DNA of 27,419 nt, taken from contig CAZFOO010000050.1 of the NCBI GenBank assembly GCA_964520585.1, forward strand, positions 1-27,419, given 5' to 3'. Shown in pieces: positions 16,460 through 23,287 of the stretch (positions are counted from its first letter, which is position 1; every line of letters begins with the position of its first letter). A program made the position numbers and the translations under genes. The stretch comes from PXAP01 sp964520585 (GTDB lineage: Bacteria > Bacteroidota > Bacteroidia > Bacteroidales > PUMT01). The notes under the pieces were generated by a model. That model ran no database searches, was not told where the DNA came from, and saw only the letters and a list, made by a program, of their open reading frames with translations.

Positions 16460-16505
16460 CCATGGATTGAAAAGCAAAATATCCTGACCATGAATATGTA
16501 ACATA

Positions 16506-16534
16506 TTGTAAAATAAATTTATAACCTTAATTTG
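16506..16534 (+). promoter_or_regulatory. Candidate internal promoter for the siaB-siaC genes
   Basis: TTG at 16506-16508, an 18-bp spacer, then TTAATTTG at 16527-16534, seven of eight matches to TAnnTTTG. It lies in the 228-bp gap between the phosphatase and SiaB-like genes. It would allow kinase and phosphoprotein to be made independently of the upstream genes. Confidence 0.4.
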
Positions 16535-16596
16535 TACAGATTAAACAAAAAAATGTAACCGGCTTTCTGGAGTTTGTATATGACTTTTACAAGACA

Positions 16597-17115
16597 ATGA
16601 AAGCCCATGAGATCACGCTGGTATATGAAGGTGAGATCACTCATCAGATCACCAAAGCATTTACCTCACTCACCGAGTCCAACATGTCCAAAGAGCTGGA
16701 ATCTAACACTGTCCAGCGTAAAGTGTTCCATGTAATGGTTGAATGCCTCCAGAACATCAGTAAACATGCAGACGCTTTTACAAAGAACGACTATGTGTAT
16801 TCCGGGAGGGGGATTTTCCTGGTTAGCAAGGGTGATGATGAATATAGCGTCACCACAGGTAATGTGATTGATAATTATAAAATGGATGATCTCAAGAGTA
16901 TGCTTGAACAGATCAACAGTCTCGATAAGGAGGGATTGAAACAGCTATACAAAACCCAGATGAAGGAAGGACGGTTGTCCGACAAAGGAGGTGCAGGACT
17001 TGGATTTATTGATATAGCCCGCAAAACAGGTAAGAAGCTTGCATATCATTTTCTTCCTGTATCCGATGACACTTCTTTCTTTTTGTTAACATCTACTATT
17101 TCAAGAACTGATTAA
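16597..17115 (+). CDS. SiaB-family serine/threonine protein kinase (GHKL fold)
   Basis: 172 residues from ATG 16597. Features of SiaB/DUF6272 proteins are the opening strand ITLVYEGEI, the N-box-like helix VFHVMVECLQNISKHAD (E and N for Mg-ATP) and a G-box-like DKGGAGLGFIDIARK segment. The closing strand follows (DDTSFFLLTSTI). In Pseudomonas aeruginosa, SiaB phosphorylates SiaC, opposing the phosphatase SiaA. The gene order here (SiaA-like, SiaB-like, SiaC-like) is the same. The upstream frame stays open for 22 codons and reads VTGFLEFVYDFYKT before this Met, resembling a helix expected at the N-terminus of the family. The true start may therefore be a non-standard codon such as ATT at 16540. 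The SiaC-like gene starts 11 bp after the stop. Confidence 0.85.
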   Translation: MKAHEITLVYEGEITHQITKAFTSLTESNMSKELESNTVQRKVFHVMVECLQNISKHADAFTKNDYVYSGRGIFLVSKGDDEYSVTTGNVIDNYKMDDLKSMLEQINSLDKEGLKQLYKTQMKEGRLSDKGGAGLGFIDIARKTGKKLAYHFLPVSDDTSFFLLTSTISRTD

Positions 17116-17126
17116 ATTAATTAATT

Positions 17127-17501
17127 ATGGAAACAATAAAAATCAATGGAACTGACGACACGCCTGGTATAATACTCGATGCCAACAGCGAGGTATTTGA
17201 GATATCCGGCAGGTCTTTGCCTGAAGATGTTACAGCTTTTTATGACCCTGTACTCAACTGGCTTGATGAATATGCTGAGAAACCAAATCCGAAGACTGAG
17301 TTTGTCTTTAAGCTTACTTATTTTAATACCGCATCCTCAAAGGTGCTTCTTGATATTTTGATGAAACTTGAAGATATAAACAATGACGGCAATGAGGTAA
17401 TTGTCAAGTGGTATTCTCCGGAAGATGATGAGGATATGCAGGAGGCAGGAGAGGAATATGCCGACATTGTTGATATTGCCTTTGAACAGTTAAGCTACTG
17501 A
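17127..17501 (+). CDS. SiaC-family phosphoprotein regulator (DUF1987)
   Basis: 124 residues, small and acidic. It shows the family layout of an N-terminal strand pair, the segment FEISGRSLPEDVTAFYDPVL, and LTYFNTASSKVLLDILMKLE. T68 sits in FNTASS, the same number and context as I recall for the Thr68 that SiaB phosphorylates in Pseudomonas SiaC. Unphosphorylated SiaC there binds and activates the diguanylate cyclase SiaD. Here no GGDEF protein is encoded nearby, so the partner must be another protein, possibly the TerB/FHA-like N-terminus of the transporter encoded 85 bp downstream (inference). The fold is STAS-like in size, as in anti-anti-sigma partner switches. Confidence 0.87.
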   Translation: METIKINGTDDTPGIILDANSEVFEISGRSLPEDVTAFYDPVLNWLDEYAEKPNPKTEFVFKLTYFNTASSKVLLDILMKLEDINNDGNEVIVKWYSPEDDEDMQEAGEEYADIVDIAFEQLSY

Positions 17502-17586
17502 TCAAATGTGGACTATGCCTGGAGGCCATTTTATCCGGCAAACTTTCCATGGGTAGAATATTTATAATGAATATAAGAAAACAACT

Positions 17587-20500
17587 ATGAGTGAAGAGAT
17601 TCTGAGGGCGTTAATGCAGCTTTTTGCCCTTCTTGTAAAACAGGATGAGGGTGTTGAGGATAATGAGATTGAATATGTGGACAGCTTTCTTAACCAGCAG
17701 CTGAATGATGAGGCTGCCAGGGAATATCTTCAGTTATTCAAAAAGCATGCGGGGCTGACTGATGTTGAGGCCAATCGCAGCCAGAACGGCCGGGAAGGTA
17801 AAGTTAAACTAACCTCGGTAAAAGATTCGGTAAGGATACTTGGAATATGTAAAAAGATTAACAAGACTCTTACCCAGAAACAAAAAGTGGTTGTTCTTGT
17901 AAGACTATTCGAGATAGTTAATGCTGCAGGGAAATTCACCGAACAGCGTATGGCGATTATCAATACCGTTGCCGACGTTTTCAAACTTGACAGCAATGAG
18001 TTTGAAGATATTAAGCGGTTTGTTCTTAGTTCTTCCGTCGAAGAACTTGATTTTTCTTCGCTGATGGTGATATGCAACCAATTGCCCAACCTGGAAAAGG
18101 CCAGGCATATTCAATGTGAATCGGAGAGTGGCGAGTTATATTTACTCCAGATAAAAAGCGAGGACCTGTATTTTCTTCGCTATACGGGGAAGGGGGATAT
18201 CTATCTTAACGGACTGCCTCTGAATAACCGCCGTATTTATCTTTTTGCCAACGGAAGTACCATCAAATTGCCCAAGGGTAAACCCATTTATTACAGCGAT
18301 GTGGTTTCACATTACCTGGCAGGGGAATCCACGGTCAGAATATCTTATGAAACAAAAGATGTTGGGTTTACTTTCAGCAACGGCGGTACAGGTTTGCGCA
18401 ATATCAGCTTTTCAGAAGGTCAGGGCAGGCTGATTGGCATAATGGGCGCAAGTGGTGCTGGCAAAACCACCCTGTTGAATGTATTGTCAGGCACAGAATC
18501 ACCAACATCCGGTAAAGTACTAATTAACAATATAGATCTACATTCAGAAAAAGAAAAGCTGGAAGGAGTTATCGGGCTTATACCACAGGATGATCTGCTT
18601 ATAGAGGAGCTGACTGTTTTTGAAAACCTTTATTACAATGCGAAACTATGCTTCCGCGATAAAACAGAAGAAGAGATAACTCTCATGGTGGAAAAGACTC
18701 TTTCCAGTCTCGGACTCCTGGAGAGAAGAGATATGAAGGTGGGTTCTCCGCTTAACAAGGTAATAAGCGGGGGACAAAGGAAGAGGCTTAATATTGCTCT
18801 GGAACTGATACGTGAGCCATCCATACTGTTTGTAGATGAACCGACTTCCGGACTCTCATCCCGAGATTCCGAGAATGTAATGGACCTTCTGAGGGAGCTT
18901 ACCCTTAAAGGAAAACTTATTTTTGTTGTTATTCACCAGCCCTCATCGGATATCTACAAGATGTTTGACAATATCATGATACTTGATACCGGTGGTTATA
19001 TGATATATTACGGTAATCCGGTCGAGGGGGTGATGTATTTTAAAAAGATAGATGCCCAGATCAACAGTGACGTAGGCGAATGCCCTGACTGCGGCAATGT
19101 GAACCCGGAGTTGATATTTAATATTGTAGAAGCGCGGGTGGTGGATGAGCTTGGTCGCTATACACCCTGCCGCAAGGTGGCGCCTGAAAGATGGGAAGCT
19201 CACTTCAGGGAAAATATTAAACTCGAACAGGTCAAAACAGAAACCAGTCCCCCGCCAGCCACCCTGAAAATACCTTCATGGTTCAGGCAATTAAAGATCT
19301 ACTCCCTGCGTGATTTTTTCTCCAAGATCAGCAATAAGCAATATATCGTTCTGAACCTGCTTGAGGCACCTTTGCTTGCTTTTATCCTGGCATATATAAT
19401 ACGGTATATAGCCGATCCCGGCTCCAATATTTATATATTCAGGGAAAATGAAAACATTCCCGTCTATATATTCATGAGTCTTATCGTAGCTTTGTTCCTT
19501 GGACTGACTATAAGTGCCGAGGAGATATTCAGAGACAGAAAAATCCTTAAGAGAGAAGCTTTTCTTAACCTCAGCCGGTCCAGCTACCTGTTGTCAAAGA
19601 TCATAATCCTGTTCAGCATATCTGCTATACAGGCCCTGTTCTTTGTGTGGGTCGGAAACACCATTCTTGGAGTCAAAGGAATGAATTTTGAATACTGGCT
19701 GGCGTTGTTTTCAATAGCCGCCTTTGCTAACATGCTTGGACTGAATATATCGGCTTCATTTAATTCGGCCGTTACCATATATATACTGATACCACTGCTT
19801 ATGATCCCGCAGATGATACTTGGCGGAGCAATGTTTAGCTTTGAAAAGTTAAACCGCACCATCGGGAGCGTAGATAAGGTACCACTAATTGCGGAGTTTA
19901 TGCCTACAAAATGGACCTATGAAGCACTTATGGTTCATCAGTATAAGAATAATGCCTTCAACCAGTACTTTTTTGAACTGGACAAGAAAATGAATATGGC
20001 CGATTTTCAGAAGGTTTACTGGCTGCCGGAGATGCGCGACCGCCTGGATCTGATAATGGATGAGTATTCAGATAAAGGAAGGGTAGATGAAACCGACCGA
20101 TACCTTCAGCTGCTTGAAAACGAGATAGAGAAGGAGATCAGCCGCACACCCGATGTTGTTCTGGAGGAATATCAGGGACTGGATCCAGGGTCTTTCAGTA
20201 TGAATACAGCTACGGTCCTTCTTGGATATTTTGATGACCTGGATTCCCAGTATACACAGGAATACCAGCAGGCTAATCAACAAAAGGAGAATATAATCAA
20301 TTACTGGATGGAGAAAAACCCCGAGCAATACCGTTATTTAAGAGATACATATTTCAATGAGAGTCTGGCCGATATTGTTAAAAAGGTGTTCGAAAAAAAC
20401 CAGATACTGGAATATAAAGGGGAACTGGTGCAGCAGATTAATCCCGTGTACCGGGATCCCTTGCCGGGGTCGCTAATTGGTTTCCGTTCGCATTTCTATG

Positions 20501-20682
20501 CACCACGAAAATATTTTTTTGGTACTTATTTTGATACTTTCAGCTTCAACATTGGTTTCGTATGGTTCCTTACCTTAGCTCTGTATTTTACACTTTACTA
20601 TAACCTGCTAAAAAAATTCATCGAATGGTTTGAGAAAGTCGATTTTAATAAAACCTTGCACTTCAAATTTCGTAGAACCTGA
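17587..20682 (+). CDS. TerB / FHA-like / ABCG-type transporter, single polypeptide
   Basis: 1031 residues. A cytoplasmic N-terminus resembles a TerB-like helical domain (about 1-155), followed by a beta-rich FHA-like segment (about 170-255; ending YLNGLPLNNRRIYLFANGST). The ABCG-type ATPase has Walker A GASGAGKTT (287-295), signature SGGQRKRL (394-401), Walker B LFVDEP (D417, E418) and H450. A cysteine set, CPDCG (499-503) plus C528, may bind metal. About six membrane helices follow (roughly 593-755 and one near 985-1010), with about 225 mostly helical charged residues inserted before the last helix. This is a half-transporter that should dimerise. It is expected to be an exporter or a lipid/peptide translocator of unknown substrate. 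Its position after siaC and before a lipoprotein and a secreted protein suggests a controlled envelope function. Confidence 0.9.
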   Translation: MSEEILRALMQLFALLVKQDEGVEDNEIEYVDSFLNQQLNDEAAREYLQLFKKHAGLTDVEANRSQNGREGKVKLTSVKDSVRILGICKKINKTLTQKQKVVVLVRLFEIVNAAGKFTEQRMAIINTVADVFKLDSNEFEDIKRFVLSSSVEELDFSSLMVICNQLPNLEKARHIQCESESGELYLLQIKSEDLYFLRYTGKGDIYLNGLPLNNRRIYLFANGSTIKLPKGKPIYYSDVVSHYLAGESTVRISYETKDVGFTFSNGGTGLRNISFSEGQGRLIGIMGASGAGKTTLLNVLSGTESPTSGKVLINNIDLHSEKEKLEGVIGLIPQDDLLIEELTVFENLYYNAKLCFRDKTEEEITLMVEKTLSSLGLLERRDMKVGSPLNKVISGGQRKRLNIALELIREPSILFVDEPTSGLSSRDSENVMDLLRELTLKGKLIFVVIHQPSSDIYKMFDNIMILDTGGYMIYYGNPVEGVMYFKKIDAQINSDVGECPDCGNVNPELIFNIVEARVVDELGRYTPCRKVAPERWEAHFRENIKLEQVKTETSPPPATLKIPSWFRQLKIYSLRDFFSKISNKQYIVLNLLEAPLLAFILAYIIRYIADPGSNIYIFRENENIPVYIFMSLIVALFLGLTISAEEIFRDRKILKREAFLNLSRSSYLLSKIIILFSISAIQALFFVWVGNTILGVKGMNFEYWLALFSIAAFANMLGLNISASFNSAVTIYILIPLLMIPQMILGGAMFSFEKLNRTIGSVDKVPLIAEFMPTKWTYEALMVHQYKNNAFNQYFFELDKKMNMADFQKVYWLPEMRDRLDLIMDEYSDKGRVDETDRYLQLLENEIEKEISRTPDVVLEEYQGLDPGSFSMNTATVLLGYFDDLDSQYTQEYQQANQQKENIINYWMEKNPEQYRYLRDTYFNESLADIVKKVFEKNQILEYKGELVQQINPVYRDPLPGSLIGFRSHFYAPRKYFFGTYFDTFSFNIGFVWFLTLALYFTLYYNLLKKFIEWFEKVDFNKTLHFKFRRT

Positions 20683-20702
20683 TATGTTATTAAATAAATT
20701 CG

Positions 20703-20753
20703 ATTTTTCATGCTTATACCAGTTCTTTTAGCATTACAATTTAGATGAAAAAT
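20703..20753. repeat. Solo stem-loop element related to the 64-bp array units
   Basis: The outer arms ATTTTTCAT (20703-20711) and ATGAAAAAT (20745-20753) are perfect reverse complements. The inner arms ATGCT and AGCAT also pair. The interior (GCTTATACCAGTTC, then TTTTAGCATTAC) aligns with the array unit (GCTAATGTCATTTAC, then TTTTAGCAATAC). It sits 20 bp after the transporter stop codon. No U-tract follows, so it is not an ordinary intrinsic terminator. Confidence 0.8.
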
Positions 20754-20791
20754 TTATATATAATGGTTCATAACAGTAAATACAAGTCCTT

Positions 20792-21697
20792 ATGTTTAGA
20801 ATGAAATTTTTAAGTTTGATTCTGCCTGTTCTTCTGGCCTCATGTCAATCGGGCAGAGATTCCGGCAGAGAGACGGAATTTGAAATTCCCGACTCGGTAA
20901 TATTTGCCGAATCCCTTGAAGTGTCTGAAGATGCGATGGAGGGAATCATATCAAATGTTTCCTCCATAGTTGAAATGTCTGCACTTATAAAGGGGCTGGG
21001 CGTGCCTTATTCAAACAGGTACCTGGCAACAACTTCTAATGTTGACAATTACAATACAAATTTTAGGAGAGCCTTTAACCTGGGGGTTTTTGGGGCGGAC
21101 CTTGGTTATTTGAACATGTACAACCGCACTACGGCAGTGATCGATTACATTACCGCAATCAGGCGACTGGCCGACGGACTGGCAGTGGGACAGTTTTTTG
21201 ATTTTTCTACCTTGCGGAGGCTGGCCAGTTCACAATCCAACCTGGATTCGCTGATGTATATTTCGGTTCATAGTTTTAACCAGATGGATAATTATCTGCG
21301 ACTGGAAAAGCGTTCTCACCTGAGCACTGCTATGGTCGCGGGAGTCTGGGTAGAGGGTCTCTACCTGCTAACCCAGGTAGCGGAATCCCATCCCGGGGAA
21401 GAGATCAAAGAAAGGATCGGGGAACAGAAAATTATTCTCAATGATCTAATCCTGATACTGAAAAATTATGAACGTGTTCACCCGGAGTTTGCTGATCTCA
21501 CACAGGAATTGATTTCCATAAAGGAAGATTTTGACCAGGTCAGCATAACTTATGAGGTTGGAGAACCTGAAGCTGTAGAGCGCGATGGAATGCTTATGAT
21601 AATACAGAATGAACGAAGCATAGTTAACATGACAGACGGGCAGCTTCAGAGCATTACCGAGAAAGCAGAAAATATTCGCAAAAAGTTAATCCAATAG
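20792..21697 (+). CDS. Lipoprotein of unknown function in the signalling/transporter cluster
   Basis: 301 residues, not recognised. The leader MFRMKFLSLILPVLLASC has a lipobox (LASC) with Cys18; an alternative ATG at 20801 gives the more usual MKFLSL leader with the same cysteine. The first residues after the cysteine (QSGRDSGRETE) are polar and lack an obvious retention signal. The mature part is predicted mostly helical, with amphipathic stretches such as TTAVIDYITAIRRLADGL and LTQELISIKEDFDQV, and ends in a short charged helix. It starts 109 bp after the transporter gene and is followed after 4 bp by a secreted small protein. A periplasmic or outer-membrane-associated accessory of the ABCG transporter is the simplest guess. 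Confidence 0.8.
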   Translation: MFRMKFLSLILPVLLASCQSGRDSGRETEFEIPDSVIFAESLEVSEDAMEGIISNVSSIVEMSALIKGLGVPYSNRYLATTSNVDNYNTNFRRAFNLGVFGADLGYLNMYNRTTAVIDYITAIRRLADGLAVGQFFDFSTLRRLASSQSNLDSLMYISVHSFNQMDNYLRLEKRSHLSTAMVAGVWVEGLYLLTQVAESHPGEEIKERIGEQKIILNDLILILKNYERVHPEFADLTQELISIKEDFDQVSITYEVGEPEAVERDGMLMIIQNERSIVNMTDGQLQSITEKAENIRKKLIQ

Positions 21698-21701
21698 AGC
21701 T

Positions 21702-22136
21702 ATGAGACGATATATATTACTTATATTAGTAATTGCCGGGATATCACCGGTTTATTCACAAACTACCGAACAGCTGGTGGATATTTGTGTGGCCCGTCTG
21801 GGAGATGCCACCTATCTGCGTGATTTTCAGGTGGAGCTTGATGCTGCCGAACCGGGCATGCCTCAGCCTGTAGCTAAGTACTCTATGGTCCTGAACAAAA
21901 ACACCCAGTACAGGTTGTCAATATGCAATTCTGATATGTCTCAGGGGCAGGGGGTTATTCAACTTTTTGACAACAAGGGACTGATAGGGAGCAACTATGC
22001 AAAGGCCAGTGGAACCGATTATCCATACTTTGACATACAGATTCAGAGTACCGGAGTGTATCATGTTTTTATCTCTTTTAAGGATGGATTGCCTGGAACT
22101 GCGGTGGGAGTGCTCTCTTTCGTTAAACGATTATGA
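21702..22136 (+). CDS. Small secreted protein of unknown function
   Basis: 144 residues with a signal peptide (MRRYILLILVIAGISPVYSQ, cleavage probably after VYS). The mature part of about 124 residues looks like a compact beta-sandwich, with alternating segments such as KYSMVLNKNTQYRLSI, GVIQLFDNKGLIG, YFDIQIQSTGVYHVFISF and GTAVGVLSFVKRL. It resembles in style the small PPC-like or jelly-roll domains of secreted proteins, but I cannot assign a family. It has two cysteines (CVARL and CNSD). The 4-bp gap to the lipoprotein gene argues for co-translation and a shared periplasmic task. It is the last gene of the plus-strand run and converges on the DUF6427-like gene 32 bp away. Confidence 0.8.
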   Translation: MRRYILLILVIAGISPVYSQTTEQLVDICVARLGDATYLRDFQVELDAAEPGMPQPVAKYSMVLNKNTQYRLSICNSDMSQGQGVIQLFDNKGLIGSNYAKASGTDYPYFDIQIQSTGVYHVFISFKDGLPGTAVGVLSFVKRL

Positions 22137-22168
22137 CATCCTGCTGAATTTTTAATATCCGGAAATTC

Positions 22169-23164
22169 TTAACTGATAACGGGCAACCAGGCAATAACCT
22201 GCAGGCCGGCCACCATAAGCCACAAAATCAGGTTCCTCCAGAACCCTGAACGTATGGCGAGTATGTAATGGCTCAATAAAAATGCTATTGGAACTGCGGC
22301 ATGAATGATCATTTCTATATTTGCCGTATCGATCAAAAAAAATATTGCTGCTGCCAGTATGAAGGTCCAGAAAAAAAGAACAAATATTTTTCTGGGAAGC
22401 ACCTTCATCTTATTTATTGAGCGTACAATGTGACTGCTTGCAGGTATCAGTAGCAGGAGCAAAAAAGAGAAGTAAACCTGTAAAGGGATATCTATCAAAT
22501 GGAAAGTATCCTGTAACGCGAAGTCAAACTTAATAAGCTCTAGTGCTGGTGCAAATGTGTCGTGAATAAGAAAATAGCCGGTTACAAAAAAGGCCCATGG
22601 TGTTATAACTCCAAGAATACTGAAGGCCCATTCCCTCCAGATCACCGGTCTGAGTATAAGCAGGGCAACCCACACCAGCACTATGAAATATATGAGATTG
22701 AAATAGAGCAGACTTCCAGCTCCAATCAGGAATGATGCTTCAAAAAAGTTATAACTAAGTCTTTCAGTTTTATATGATGAAAGTAACTTGTTAAAGGCCG
22801 GTAAAAAGAAAGCCATTGATAAAAGTGCCGGATTCATTCTTTGAAGAATGGTCAGGCTGCTTATGATTAAAATAAAGAAGAATGTCGGCAGCAGAGTTCT
22901 TTCACTGATTATTATATAGCGAGAATTAAAATTTATTAGATAGAAACCAATGACCATTAAAAATGCCATTGCTAAGATCTTTGATACCAGTGAATTAGCC
23001 GGGATGTAGCCCCTAACCAGCTCAAACAGGGGCATTGACTGAAGGTCAAAGGCCATTTGCTGCCATGAATCGGTGCTCAGTGAAGGCCACCATGCAATCA
23101 CGGTAAGCAGGGGGATAAGAAGATAACCTGCTGTCGCATTATATTTTAAAATTCTGAACAGCAT
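22169..23164 (-). CDS. Polytopic membrane protein, DUF6427-like
   Basis: 331 residues with about nine hydrophobic segments and few soluble loops. Aromatic-rich helices (LIPLLTVIAWWPSLS, TFFFILIISSLTILQRMNP) and the segments FNKLLSSYKTERLSYNFFEAS, VWVALLILRPVIWREW and TGYFLIHDT are recognisable from a Bacteroidota-specific family that I believe is DUF6427; its function is unknown. It lies 123 bp downstream of purD on the same strand, separated by a duplicate of the purD 3' end. It could be co-transcribed with purD, though no metabolic link is evident. Confidence 0.75.
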   Translation of the reverse strand: MLFRILKYNATAGYLLIPLLTVIAWWPSLSTDSWQQMAFDLQSMPLFELVRGYIPANSLVSKILAMAFLMVIGFYLINFNSRYIIISERTLLPTFFFILIISSLTILQRMNPALLSMAFFLPAFNKLLSSYKTERLSYNFFEASFLIGAGSLLYFNLIYFIVLVWVALLILRPVIWREWAFSILGVITPWAFFVTGYFLIHDTFAPALELIKFDFALQDTFHLIDIPLQVYFSFLLLLLIPASSHIVRSINKMKVLPRKIFVLFFWTFILAAAIFFLIDTANIEMIIHAAVPIAFLLSHYILAIRSGFWRNLILWLMVAGLQVIAWLPVIS

Positions 23165-23229
23165 TTATTTTAATACTTTCGATTATATTTTGATCATTTC
23201 TCTGATAGCCTGACGACCCACTCCCTAAC

Positions 23230-23287
23230 CTATAACAAATCCTCTCCAACAGCATAACTTCTGGCGTATTCTTTCCGGTAACCGAAC
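23230..23287 (-). repeat. Duplicated 3' tail of purD
   Basis: Immediately downstream of the purD stop, the motif AACCTATAACAAATCCT recurs at 23228-23244 and 23286-23302 (plus-strand reading), a 58-bp period. Read on the minus strand the extra copy encodes YRKEYARSYAVGEDLL followed by TAG, against YRKDIGKDLL and TAG at the real purD end. It is a partial, diverged tandem copy of the last codons and stop, with a few additional codons inserted. Confidence 0.75.

Noticed and set aside
16409..16463. Intrinsic terminator after the phosphatase gene
   Set aside because: The inverted repeat has a 31-nt loop and is followed by CCATGG rather than a T-run.
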